Of a DNA stretch of 48,622 bases, positions 8,024-15,435 are shown one piece after another. Made by a program: the position numbers and the translations under genes. Every line of letters starts with the position of its first letter. Within the stretch, counting starts at the first letter, position 1. This DNA is from a candidate division WWE3 bacterium RBG_19FT_COMBO_53_11 (GTDB lineage: Bacteria; Patescibacteriota; WWE3; 9FT-COMBO-53-11). The notes under the pieces were generated by a model that was given only the letters and a program-made list of their open reading frames with translations, was not told where the DNA came from and searched no databases. The DNA lies in NCBI GenBank assembly GCA_001772805.1, contig MEUW01000021.1, positions 61,167-109,788 on the forward strand. Direction: 5' to 3'.

Positions 8024-8248
8024 ATGCCGCACCTGAAGAGCGCTTACAAAAATCTACGCAAGAGCCGGCGGAAGGCCGCCCTTAACCTTGAAGTAAAGGA
8101 TAAACTGAAAAAAGCATTGAAAGGAGCAGTTACGCCGAAAACTCTCCCAAAGGTCACAAAAGCGATCGACAAGGCCGCCAAGCGCGGAATTATTTCCGAG
8201 AATAGGGCGGCTCGGCTGAAAAGCAGGTTAAGCAAAGGGACCAAATGA
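8024..8248 (+). CDS. rpsT: 30S ribosomal protein S20
   Basis: S20 is a small basic three-helix protein binding the 5' domain of 16S rRNA. The 74-aa Lys/Arg-rich sequence has the typical opening (MPHLKSAYKNLRKS), the central KTLPKVTKAIDKAAKRG and the C-terminal NRAARLKSRL. The ATG at 8024 is divergent from murJ with 7 bp between the start codons. rpsT near holA is a recurrent arrangement in bacteria; here holA is four genes away on the other strand. Confidence 0.95.
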   Translation: MPHLKSAYKNLRKSRRKAALNLEVKDKLKKALKGAVTPKTLPKVTKAIDKAAKRGIISENRAARLKSRLSKGTK

Positions 8249-8288
8249 TATCCTCGCTAAGCTCGGTTTCAATTCGCTGCACGAAATA

Positions 8289-8852
8289 ATGGCAGGAACC
8301 GCCCCACCCCCCGCCGAGAGGCCGGGGATCGAACTCCTCTCACCAACGACCTCGACCGGGAAGTCTAAGTTAATCTCTTTTTGGGCAAGAACCATCGGGA
8401 TACCCTTAATTATCGTTTTACAGCTGTCTTTTTTGGGAATTTTTGCTTTTCGAGCAAAACTGGAAACTGATCTCAGAAAGCTCTCCGCTTCGGTGGCAGA
8501 AAAGGAAAAGGTCGTTGCGGAAGCCAGCGATTTCGAACAAACTTTCCTCCGTACTCAGCGCAAGCTGGAACAGATTAGACTGGTCCGGAAAGGACTTTGC
8601 GTTTCTTGCGCCATCGAAACCCTTAACAGGATCAAACCCCCCGCCGTCACTCTAATCACGGTTGTCTTTGAAGGCGAAAAGCTTCAGTTAATTGCGGAAA
8701 CTCCTCAAGGGCTGTCCTTTGCCAATTTCGTCGCCAACATTCTTAAGGAGGAAGGGGTTCGGGAAGCTCTGCTTACCTCCGGAAACCTCAATCGGGATGG
8801 AGACTTCGTTTTCGCGATGCAGCTCGGTCTTGATAAGGAGAAACTCCGCTAA
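8289..8852 (+). CDS. PilN-like type IV pilus assembly protein
   Basis: 187 aa: a short cytoplasmic N-terminus, one membrane helix (about residues 35-56), a coiled-coil-like stretch (57-100) and a small alpha/beta periplasmic domain. This architecture, and a PilO-like gene immediately downstream, fits PilN of the pilus alignment complex. Sequence similarity is weak, so the name rests on layout. Its TAA overlaps an ATG (TAATG) that was probably the original start of the next gene, now displaced 100 bp downstream by an insertion. Confidence 0.6.
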   Translation: MAGTAPPPAERPGIELLSPTTSTGKSKLISFWARTIGIPLIIVLQLSFLGIFAFRAKLETDLRKLSASVAEKEKVVAEASDFEQTFLRTQRKLEQIRLVRKGLCVSCAIETLNRIKPPAVTLITVVFEGEKLQLIAETPQGLSFANFVANILKEEGVREALLTSGNLNRDGDFVFAMQLGLDKEKLR

Positions 8853-8899
8853 TGATTGGTATTTATTCGCGAAGCAAAAAGACGAGTCGGAGACTCTAG
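8851..8899 (+). pseudogene. Truncated duplicate of the pilO-like gene start
   Basis: ATG ATT GGT ATT TAT at 8852-8866 resembles the current start ATG ATT GGC TAT TAT at 8953. The overlap TAATG with the upstream stop looks like the ancestral coupled start. The frame stays open for 15 codons and ends in TAG within the palindromic element. Confidence 0.55.
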
Positions 8900-8903
8900 C
8901 TTT
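8880..8903 (+). repeat. Divergent palindromic GAC/TAG element between the PilN-like and PilO-like genes
   Basis: GAC, stem GAGTC, loop GGA, GACTC, TAG. The stem sequence is unique to this copy, but the GAC/TAG loop is conserved. Another small palindrome (CTTTC...GAAAG) follows directly. Confidence 0.65.
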
Positions 8904-8952
8904 CTTAACGAAAGGGCAACCTGAGCGTTAGCGAAGGGAAGCACTATTAACA

Positions 8953-9540
8953 ATGATTGGCTATTATTATTACCTCACAAAAATAAGGCCCTACTTCACC
9001 CAAACCGAGAAAGCGGACTACACTCTGATCCTCTTTACCCTGCTAACGGTTCTGGTTTTTGGCGTCCTCAGCTTACGGCCGTTGGCGGCGGCGACTCTGC
9101 GCGCCTACATCCAACTCCGCGAAGGCGAAAGATACGAGACTGAACTCACCGAAAAGATCATTTCTCTTGATCAAGCAGGAACCGCTTTCTTTTCTTCGCC
9201 GGAAATCGCCCAGCTGGGAGTGATTGTCCCGGAGGGCCACACCCAACCTCAGATCATCCAAGCTTTGGACAACGATGCCGGCAAGGCCGGTTTTCAGCTG
9301 AAATCTGTTGTTTTCCGCCCCCAAGAACAAAGCCCAACCTCCGGCGAAGTCGGATCCTATGTTTTTGATTTCTTTTCCTCGGGGCCGCGGGGATCCCTGG
9401 TAACCTTGCTCAAAGAGCTGGAGAATGGGCAACTGATCCAACTCGATCTGTTCCAAACTTCTCTGCGTCTTGGAGAAGGCGGTGCCACACTGGAAGTCGT
9501 GGGGCGCGGAAAGGCTTTCTACATTTTCGATGATCACTGA
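8953..9540 (+). CDS. PilO-like type IV pilus assembly protein
   Basis: 195 aa with an N-terminal membrane helix (about residues 22-46), a short coiled-coil region and a C-terminal ferredoxin-like domain, the layout of PilO, which pairs with PilN in the pilus alignment complex. The assignment is by architecture and position. The start at 8953 lacks a clear Shine-Dalgarno and lies 100 bp after the PilN-like stop. A diverged copy of the start overlaps that stop, so the present 5' end appears rebuilt after an insertion. Confidence 0.6.
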   Translation: MIGYYYYLTKIRPYFTQTEKADYTLILFTLLTVLVFGVLSLRPLAAATLRAYIQLREGERYETELTEKIISLDQAGTAFFSSPEIAQLGVIVPEGHTQPQIIQALDNDAGKAGFQLKSVVFRPQEQSPTSGEVGSYVFDFFSSGPRGSLVTLLKELENGQLIQLDLFQTSLRLGEGGATLEVVGRGKAFYIFDDH

Positions 9541-9543
9541 GAA

Positions 9544-9574
9544 AATGCTAGCTCGCCTTCGGCGAGCGTCTATA
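9544..9574 (-). repeat. Palindromic GAC/TAG element after the PilO-like gene
   Basis: On the minus strand GAC, stem GCTCGCC, loop GAA, GGCGAGC, TAG, CATT. It begins 4 nt after the PilO-like stop codon and precedes a 54-aa gene. Confidence 0.85.
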
Positions 9575-9593
9575 AAATAAAAAAGAGACAAAA

Positions 9594-9758
9594 ATGACAA
9601 AATATCTAACAGCCGTTCTGATCTTAACCCTGGTCGCCATCCTCTCGTGGGTAGGTTGGCTCTTCTTCGAGAACGCCAGCGTGCTGTCCCAGCTTAACTT
9701 TTCGGAAAAATCTGCCGAACCGCTCAACCCGGTCCTACAAACCGGCATTCTCCAATAA
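9594..9758 (+). CDS. Small single-pass membrane protein (54 aa)
   Basis: MTKYLTAVLILTLVAI begins an N-terminal hydrophobic helix (residues 4-24), followed by a short polar tail (about 30 residues) outside the membrane. It has no recognisable domain. AAAAGAGAC upstream is a weak RBS. It follows the PilN/PilO-like genes on the same strand and ends 1 bp before the convergent holA, so it may be an accessory pilus subunit; that is inference from position only. Confidence 0.55.
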   Translation: MTKYLTAVLILTLVAILSWVGWLFFENASVLSQLNFSEKSAEPLNPVLQTGILQ

Positions 9759-9759
9759 A

Positions 9760-10416
9760 CTACCGAATAATCCGGTTGATCAACAGGTCTAGAGGCCGCT
9801 TCTTTCCTTGCTTGCGGCGCAAGTCTTCTTCGAGGACGGCAGAAAGAGCACGGCGCAGCTTTTCCAAATCCCAAGCGCCGGCATATTTCTGCAGCTTCTT
9901 GACGACATAAGGGTTGATGCCCCGCACCGCCCCGCTTTTTACCCGTACCAGAGCGCGTAGCTGCCAGACGATCATCTTCAAAATGAAGTCCAAATCCTTA
10001 CCTTCGCCAAGGAGCCGGTGGACATGGAGCAAGGCGGCCTTGCGATTGCGGGAGACTAAAGCATCCAACAGCGGAAAAACGTCTTTGGGAATCTGGGGAA
10101 CAAAGGAAAAAATCTTGGCATCGGAGAATCTCTCCAAATCTCCGGCTGACAATCGGTGCGGGAAGATCAGCGCCAAATCCTGCTCCCCTTTTCCCCACTC
10201 CGCGAGCCGGGGTTTCGCCAGCTCTTTTAAGGGGGGATCTTCCCAAGCGACTAACTGGCGTTGATCTTGCTTCTCGAATAAAGAAAGAGAACTCAGACGG
10301 TGTGCGAGCTCCTCAACTTCTCCCTCCCAAAAAGAAGTGGAAGCGTATCGTTGTTTAAATCTTAAGAAATTTTCGCGCAGCGCCGGCTGGCCCTCACCGT
10401 GAAAAACAAAGATCAC
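9760..10416 (-). CDS. holA: DNA polymerase III delta subunit, short form
   Basis: HolA is the clamp-loader subunit that opens the beta clamp. The 218-aa protein is shorter than typical (about 340 aa) and most recognisable in its C-terminal collar domain (PLLDALVSRNRKAAL, FILKMIVWQLRALV, INPYVVKKLQKYA, DLLINRII). The N-terminal region lacks an obvious P-loop, as in delta subunits generally. The GTG at 10416 overlaps the upstream LCP stop as GTGA, indicating coupling. Confidence 0.85.
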   Translation of the reverse strand: MIFVFHGEGQPALRENFLRFKQRYASTSFWEGEVEELAHRLSSLSLFEKQDQRQLVAWEDPPLKELAKPRLAEWGKGEQDLALIFPHRLSAGDLERFSDAKIFSFVPQIPKDVFPLLDALVSRNRKAALLHVHRLLGEGKDLDFILKMIVWQLRALVRVKSGAVRGINPYVVKKLQKYAGAWDLEKLRRALSAVLEEDLRRKQGKKRPLDLLINRIIR

Positions 10417-11555
10417 GGCTTCCCTCCCGATTTTTCCCCGGTTTCACTACCAAACAAGAGTTTTCTCACGGCCGCCTGAATCTTACTGTAATTGCCAACC
10501 TTAGGAATCAAAACGTAAGCCCCACCGTAAGGAGCCGAGTTGGCCGGGTGGTAGACCAAACCGGATGCGGGATCAACGACTAAGCTCTTGACTTGACTCA
10601 AATCTCCAAGCTTCCCGGCGATCTCAAGGGCTTTGCGGATTTCTCCAAAGCTCGCGTTGGTCCGTACAGCGTTGGTGATATCCTGGTAAAGCTTGCTCAA
10701 TTTTCCCGGATTAAGCAGAAGATTCAGCGAAAGGATCTTGTCTTTCACACCCAAAATCACTTTCTGTTGCCGAAGGGCGCGGGCAAAATCAGAACCCTCA
10801 CCATTGGTTCCATTTCGGGAACGGGCATATTTCAAAGCGGTCTCCCCGCTCATTACTTGGCAACCGGCCTCAAAATGCAGATGCTCGTAGCGGGAGGAAA
10901 GCGGATGGGCGTTCTCCCGGCCGGGGACGGGATAAGAATAGTCATCGAAGGTCCGTTCCACGCAAACTTTGACCCCCTCGAGCGTATTAATAATTTCTTT
11001 GAATCCTTCAAAATCCACAACCACCCAATAGGGAATCTTGATCCCGAGAATCCCCTCAATCTTTGTTTTGGCAAAATTGGCCGCCTTTTCTTGGTCAAAG
11101 CGGGTGTTCGCTTGGTAAGCACCGCCGCCGCAATTGTAGGCGACATTGATTTTGTTATTGCCGCAAGGCAGGGTTACCCAAAAATCACGGGGAATCGAAA
11201 TCAAAGCCGGCTGGCCCTCAGCCACTGATACCGATCCTACCAAGATTGTATCGGTGAGTCCCTGAAAACTGTCCGTCCGAGAGTCCAATCCTAAGATCAA
11301 CGCGTTTACCCGGCCGTCCACCTCGGTAAGCTTGACGGGCTGGGCCAGACGAGCAAAGAAGGAGATAGGGGCGAGAATACTTTGGACGAAGGGAGTCCGA
11401 TAGAAAGCGAAGAGTCCTCCCCCTAAAATAAGGAGAATTGCCAACCAAATAATCAGCCGCTTGCGCCTAGATCTTCGCTTTGGTTTTGGGGCATCCAGGT
11501 CAATGAAACGCGGTTTTCGGTATCGCGGTGCATCAAGATTACTGTATTGGGTCAT
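10413..11555 (-). CDS. LytR-CpsA-Psr family cell-envelope ligase
   Basis: LCP proteins transfer undecaprenyl-linked polymers (teichoic acid or polysaccharide) to peptidoglycan outside the membrane. 380 aa: basic cytoplasmic N-terminus (KPKRRSRRKRL), one membrane helix (about 36-54), then the LCP domain with ALILGLDSRTD, DTILVGSV, ISIPRDFWV and the Arg pair in KYARSRNG. A C-terminal LytR_C-like segment is possible. The ATG at 11555 lies 17 bp inside the upstream gene; a longer frame upstream overlaps that gene and is rejected. Confidence 0.9.
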   Translation of the reverse strand: MTQYSNLDAPRYRKPRFIDLDAPKPKRRSRRKRLIIWLAILLILGGGLFAFYRTPFVQSILAPISFFARLAQPVKLTEVDGRVNALILGLDSRTDSFQGLTDTILVGSVSVAEGQPALISIPRDFWVTLPCGNNKINVAYNCGGGAYQANTRFDQEKAANFAKTKIEGILGIKIPYWVVVDFEGFKEIINTLEGVKVCVERTFDDYSYPVPGRENAHPLSSRYEHLHFEAGCQVMSGETALKYARSRNGTNGEGSDFARALRQQKVILGVKDKILSLNLLLNPGKLSKLYQDITNAVRTNASFGEIRKALEIAGKLGDLSQVKSLVVDPASGLVYHPANSAPYGGAYVLIPKVGNYSKIQAAVRKLLFGSETGEKSGGKP

Positions 11556-13158
11556 AGAATTTATCCCCGTATATCTGAACCATCCGCCCAAATTTCTCTT
11601 TTTCCAAGACACCCTGCGGAGAAGGAACTTGGAAAAACTTCTCTGGAATTTTAACATCTGCGGGGCGGAACCCCGTCCGATGCTGCAGAATGAGCTTCTG
11701 CCGAAATGTATCTCGGGCGGTTTTTTGCAAATGATCGTGGGAAAATTCCGCCCCCAGCGCCTGCAGCGCTGAAAAAGAGGTCGCCGGGTCTTCAAAGACC
11801 GAGGCCAAATAGCCGCAGCCGACCAGGGATTCGGCTAAGGTCTTAGGATACTGCGCTTCCACCAGTTGGTTAACCAGCTCGGCCGGATCGATCTCACGCT
11901 CAAGGAGATCCAGATCGAGCAGGAAGCCGCGATTCTCTTCGGTAGTCGCGCCAAGGAAAAGAACTTGTGAGAGTAAGGAAGCGTAACCATTAAAGTAAGG
12001 AAGAAATCCCAAACCCGTGATCCCTAAGGATTTGGGGTAAACCGGCACGGACTCGCGAAAATCGCGCGCCCACGGCTCGCGGCCCGCAAACAAGGCGTCG
12101 GTGAGGGTCAAATAAGTTTCCTCATTGCCGAAATTGAGCTTCTCCGTTTCCGTCAAATAAGCCAATACGGTTCCTAAGCAAACTGGATCCAACCCCAAAC
12201 CCCAAGCTTTTTCAAGAAGCGCGGCGACCCTTACGGGCTCAAAAATTCCCAACAGCGGACCCAGCGCGGCGACGCTCTCATAGTCATAGAAAGTAAAGCG
12301 CTTGTCGCCTTTAAGAAGGTGGATGCAACCGACCGGACATCCTCCGCAAGAGATCCGCCGCGCCGCCATTTTCTCAGCAAAGGAAGGGGCCAAAAGTTCC
12401 TCACCCAACAGGCTGGATTCGGCCAAGTTGTTAGTCGGCACGGCGGAAATCTTTTTCTCCACCGCCAAGTTGCGGAGCGTTCCCAACTGCGCCAGATCCC
12501 GATGTCCTTGCAGCTTGCGGTAGAGAGACTCAAAAACTTCCCGATAACGGCGCTCATCCGCGATCTCTTCACTCTTCTCTCCCGCCACCGTTAAAACCTT
12601 TAGGTTCTTCGAGGCGAAGGCCCGTCCGAGTCCGCCCCGGGGAAACGAAAAGAACTCATCCACGTACAGCGGGGAGTAGCCAATTCCTTTCTCGGCGGCC
12701 GGGCCGGTAGCCAAAACGGACTGCCGTCCCGGCACTCCCGCCGAAGAAGAAACCAATTCAAAGACCTTAGGAGTCTCCAACCCCAGAAAACGGCTCGCAT
12801 CGGTAAACTCAATCTTGTCCTCGTCGACCGTAGCCATCGTGGGAGAGGAAGCTCGTCCCAGAATCACCAAGCCTTGGTAGCCGGCCGCGCGCAAGAACCG
12901 CGCTAGATTTCCACCGGCAAAGGAGGTCGCAAGGAAACCGGTCTGCGGCGAACGGAAAACCGCAACCGTCTTTGAGGCTCCGGGAAAAACCGCGCTCAGC
13001 GGCCCGCCCGCCAGAACGATCGGCTCTTCTTCGAAAAACTGCTCGTAGAGTGCAAGCGCCCAACCCAATCCCCCAATCCGGGGGATAAGGTCTTGATAAG
13101 ACTTAACCTCAAAGGTGCGGGAGGTGAGATTTAACTGCAAGAAAGTTGGTGCAACCAT
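11539..13158 (-). CDS. Aldehyde:ferredoxin oxidoreductase family protein
   Basis: AOR enzymes oxidise aldehydes to acids using a tungsto- or molybdo-bispterin cofactor and one 4Fe-4S cluster. The 539-aa product shows an N-terminal AOR domain, a pterin-contact region FPRGGLGRAFASKNLKVL (about 180-197), the cluster motif SCGGCPVGC (CX2CX3C), the following YESVAALGPLLGI, and a distant Cys in LVGCGYL that could be the fourth ligand. It is slightly shorter than classical AOR (about 600 aa). A ferredoxin-like gene precedes it, as in two-subunit AORs. Such an enzyme would be unusual in a reduced genome, and cofactor genes are not visible here. Substrate unknown. Confidence 0.85.
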   Translation of the reverse strand: MVAPTFLQLNLTSRTFEVKSYQDLIPRIGGLGWALALYEQFFEEEPIVLAGGPLSAVFPGASKTVAVFRSPQTGFLATSFAGGNLARFLRAAGYQGLVILGRASSPTMATVDEDKIEFTDASRFLGLETPKVFELVSSSAGVPGRQSVLATGPAAEKGIGYSPLYVDEFFSFPRGGLGRAFASKNLKVLTVAGEKSEEIADERRYREVFESLYRKLQGHRDLAQLGTLRNLAVEKKISAVPTNNLAESSLLGEELLAPSFAEKMAARRISCGGCPVGCIHLLKGDKRFTFYDYESVAALGPLLGIFEPVRVAALLEKAWGLGLDPVCLGTVLAYLTETEKLNFGNEETYLTLTDALFAGREPWARDFRESVPVYPKSLGITGLGFLPYFNGYASLLSQVLFLGATTEENRGFLLDLDLLEREIDPAELVNQLVEAQYPKTLAESLVGCGYLASVFEDPATSFSALQALGAEFSHDHLQKTARDTFRQKLILQHRTGFRPADVKIPEKFFQVPSPQGVLEKEKFGRMVQIYGDKFYDPIQ

Positions 13159-13229
13159 TAAGTTAAAATCCGAAATCCTAAGTACGAAATCCTAAAACGT
13201 TTGAAACATTGGAATTTTGAATTTCCATT

Positions 13230-13469
13230 TTATCCTTCTTCAATGTCATAGCAGTTCTCCGGACAGATATCGCGGACTTCAGGGTAATCGGTTTTTTGGC
13301 CATAGTCGATAATCGCCTTAAAATACGGCTGGCCTGAGGAGGCCTTGCGGATCTGCAGAAAAGAGCCCGAATAGGAGAGCTTGCCTTTGGTGAGCCGGGA
13401 GGCGAGAAGCTCGCAGAGCCCGCAGCCGGTGCATTTCTCCATCCGCGCGGGCTTAAGAATCTTGGGCAT
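13230..13469 (-). CDS. Small 4Fe-4S ferredoxin-like protein, probable AOR partner
   Basis: 79 aa with the cluster motif CTGCGLC near residues 13-19 and a remote Cys pair in DICPENCYDI, enough for one 4Fe-4S cluster. It lacks the second CX2CX2C of a 2[4Fe-4S] ferredoxin. It lies directly upstream of the AOR-family gene on the same strand, matching small electron-transfer subunits of AOR complexes. The 71-bp gap to that gene holds an AT-rich repetitive string of the GAAATCCTAA type. Confidence 0.8.
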   Translation of the reverse strand: MPKILKPARMEKCTGCGLCELLASRLTKGKLSYSGSFLQIRKASSGQPYFKAIIDYGQKTDYPEVRDICPENCYDIEEG

Positions 13470-13486
13470 TACAAAGGTAAGTATAT

Positions 13487-13521
13487 AGTAGCCAGTAGTC
13501 GGTAGTCAGTAGTCAGTAGTT
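13487..13521. repeat. Simple repeat of about five AGTAGTC-like heptamers
   Basis: Imperfect tandem AGTAGTC/AGTCAGT units lie in the leader of the ferredoxin-like gene. No coding function is visible. Confidence 0.8.
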
Positions 13522-13567
13522 ATAGAGAAACCCCACAAACGAGGGGTCGGCAAAAGCGACAACTACT

Positions 13568-13573
13568 ATTATA
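13568..13573 (-). promoter_or_regulatory. Candidate -10 box for the ferredoxin/AOR/LCP/holA unit
   Basis: TATAAT on the minus strand, between the pgk stop and the ferredoxin-like gene. The -35 is weak (TTCGGA, 16 bp away). An imperfect long hairpin (CCCACAAA/TTTGTGGG, about 13530-13587) spans it and may terminate pgk transcripts. Confidence 0.45.
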
Positions 13574-13595
13574 GGGAGTTTTGTGGGCCTCCGAA

Positions 13596-14609
13596 TTAGG
13601 CTTGGTAACCTAGCGCTGATAATCCTGGAAGCTTTTTGCCGGCGAGAAATTCCAGCATCGCTCCCCCACCCATCGAAACGTATTTCATCTTTTCGAGCAA
13701 ACCAAAGGCCGAGAGCGCGGCGATCGTATCGCCTCCTCCGACAATCGTCTTGGCCGGTGATTCGGCCAACACCTCGGCGATCGCCCGCGTCCCCAACTCG
13801 TAGCGGTTATCTTCCCATTTCCCCATCGGCCCGTTCCAAACCACCGTCTTAGCGTCCTTGATGATCTGGGTAAATTTCTTCACGCTCTCCGGCCCGACGT
13901 CAAACGTCTCAACCGCATCCACCGGGAAAACGGTTCGGGAAATTTTCTCCAAACTATGATCAAACATCAGGAGTCCCCCGATAAGAACCTGGTCGGCCAC
14001 CTTGGCAAAGGCCGGAACTAGCGGCGCTTTGGTCTCGGTTTTTGCCCCTCCCAAAATAAACACTAGCGGCCGCTCCGGGTTTTCAATTACACCTGAAAGG
14101 TGTGAGATTTCCTCTTCCAGCCGGAGGCCGGCGTAAGACGGAAGTAGCTCGGGAATTCCCGCAATTGAAGCGTGGGCACGGTGCGAAGCGGCAAAAGCAT
14201 CGTTGACATAAATATCGCCAAGGGAAGATAGTTTTTTAGCGAAATCCGGATCATTGGACTCTTCTCCTTCCCAAAACCGAAGATTATCTAGCATCGCTAA
14301 CTTAGGAATCAAACCAGAAGGATTTGGAGTTATCTGAGGAAAGAAATCTATACTCTTTCCAAGTAACTCTGATAGACGGGTGGAAACAGGTTTCAAAGAA
14401 AAATCAGGATTTTCTTTCCCATCCGGACGGCCTAGATGGCCGATTATTATAATTTCGGCGTTACGCTCTAAAAGGTAACTCAGCGTCGGCAGGAGGGCTT
14501 TGAGGCGATAGTCTTCTCCAACTTTTCCGTCCTCCAAAGGAACGTCTAGATCGGCCCGTAAGATTACCCGGTTCCCGGCGACCTCCGCTTCTTTAAGGAT
14601 TTTGAGCAT
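13596..14609 (-). CDS. pgk: Phosphoglycerate kinase, compact form
   Basis: PGK makes ATP from 1,3-bisphosphoglycerate in glycolysis. The 337-aa protein has RADLDVP, GHLGRPDG, YVNDAFAASHRAHAS, GGAKTETK, VWNGPMG and GGGDT. It is about 55 residues shorter than usual. Most of the missing length lies between GGLLM (around 224) and FPVDAVETFDVGPES, where normal PGKs carry a long helical and loop segment. The ATG at 14609 (MLKILKEAEV) is chosen over an upstream start that would extend through the preceding gene, which it overlaps by 17 bp. gap and trx lie upstream. Confidence 0.93.
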   Translation of the reverse strand: MLKILKEAEVAGNRVILRADLDVPLEDGKVGEDYRLKALLPTLSYLLERNAEIIIIGHLGRPDGKENPDFSLKPVSTRLSELLGKSIDFFPQITPNPSGLIPKLAMLDNLRFWEGEESNDPDFAKKLSSLGDIYVNDAFAASHRAHASIAGIPELLPSYAGLRLEEEISHLSGVIENPERPLVFILGGAKTETKAPLVPAFAKVADQVLIGGLLMFDHSLEKISRTVFPVDAVETFDVGPESVKKFTQIIKDAKTVVWNGPMGKWEDNRYELGTRAIAEVLAESPAKTIVGGGDTIAALSAFGLLEKMKYVSMGGGAMLEFLAGKKLPGLSALGYQA

Positions 14610-15267
14610 CGGTGTTCTCGGGAGTGGTGAAGCGCAAACTCTTCCCCATTTCCTCGAAGATTGAAGCGTAATCAACTTCGCCGTATTCAAACCAGGTTAG
14701 GATGAAATCATTTCCGTCTTTGGAGAAGAAAATTACCTCTTGCTCCGGAGTGGAAGAGCGGTCACCGAAAATCCCGTTGGCATGAAAGCTGCAGGCGGAC
14801 TGGTCGGTTTCGCAAGCGGTTTTTCCTCGTTTGGCATTGGAAGCCACAGCCAAGCTGACATAATCTTTCGGCAAAACCTCTCCCTCCTGCTGAGGTTTTT
14901 GGTGAAAAGTTACAAAAGAGGCGCTAACCTCGGTCGCCTCCCAATTGTCGGGGTAACGAAGGCCCAAACCGTAATTTTCGCTCCGGTAAACCAGCCAATT
15001 CTCATATGGATTGGGACCCGCTAGAAAAGATTCGGGGAAATAGCGCTGCCAGAGGATTAAGGCAAAGTACCCCGCCGCGAAAACGACGGCGGTCGCCAGA
15101 ATGAGGAGAGAGATCAAACCAATTCTCCGCCAGATATTCTTGCGCTTGGGCTTAACTTGTTTAACTTCAGCGGGAACGGCGTCTTCTTTTCCAGAGGAAA
15201 AACTAGGTTCGCGAAGCGAGCCGTCCTTTTGATCTTCCTCTTCTACAGGAGAAATTTCGGGATCCAC
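14593..15267 (-). CDS. Single-pass membrane protein with PsbP/lipoprotein-like outer domain, unknown function
   Basis: 224 aa: an acidic cytoplasmic N-terminus, a basic patch (PKRKNIWRR), one membrane helix (about 49-70) and an outer domain starting SENYGLGLRYPDNWE, a pattern common in PsbP-like and other small beta-sheet proteins. Residues DGSLREPS near the N-terminus are encoded by an in-frame copy of the palindromic element. The GTG start at 15267 lies about 15 nt from a TATAAT, suggesting an almost leaderless mRNA. It overlaps pgk by 17 bp, so the two may be cotranscribed. No function assigned. Confidence 0.7.
   Translation of the reverse strand: MDPEISPVEEEDQKDGSLREPSFSSGKEDAVPAEVKQVKPKRKNIWRRIGLISLLILATAVVFAAGYFALILWQRYFPESFLAGPNPYENWLVYRSENYGLGLRYPDNWEATEVSASFVTFHQKPQQEGEVLPKDYVSLAVASNAKRGKTACETDQSACSFHANGIFGDRSSTPEQEVIFFSKDGNDFILTWFEYGEVDYASIFEEMGKSLRFTTPENTDAQNP
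15203..15226 (-). repeat. Palindromic GAC/TAG element in frame within the 224-aa gene
   Basis: GACGGCTCGC and GCGAACCTAG on the minus strand, the same stem as the hrcA copy. It is read in frame as DGSLREPS in the disordered N-terminus. Confidence 0.85.
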
Positions 15268-15281
15268 AAAATTATCGTATC

Positions 15282-15287
15282 ATTATA
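15282..15287 (-). promoter_or_regulatory. -10 box for the 224-aa membrane protein gene
   Basis: TATAAT on the minus strand, 15 nt upstream of the GTG at 15267. The expected start would leave a leader of under 10 nt. Confidence 0.55.
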
Positions 15288-15291
15288 GACA

Positions 15292-15435
15292 GTGTTTAAA
15301 TTCCTCCGCGAGTCGGGATTGGTTCAAGTAATTCTGCTAGCCGCCATCGGCGTAATTCTCTATTATAACTGGCCCAAAATCTGGGAGGAATTAACTCTAA
15401 TTTTCAATAACTTACTAACGAGATTTACTTTTTGA
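15292..15435 (+). CDS. Putative small membrane protein (47 aa)
   Basis: The GTG at 15292 opens a 47-codon frame containing a hydrophobic helix (VQVILLAAIGVILYYNW, residues 11-27) and a Trp-containing amphipathic tail. It fills the space between two minus-strand genes and overlaps the end of gap by 11 bp. There is no clear Shine-Dalgarno; a TATAG-like box lies just upstream, so it could be leaderless. Support is only the composition and the otherwise empty gap. Confidence 0.4.
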   Translation: MFKFLRESGLVQVILLAAIGVILYYNWPKIWEELTLIFNNLLTRFTF

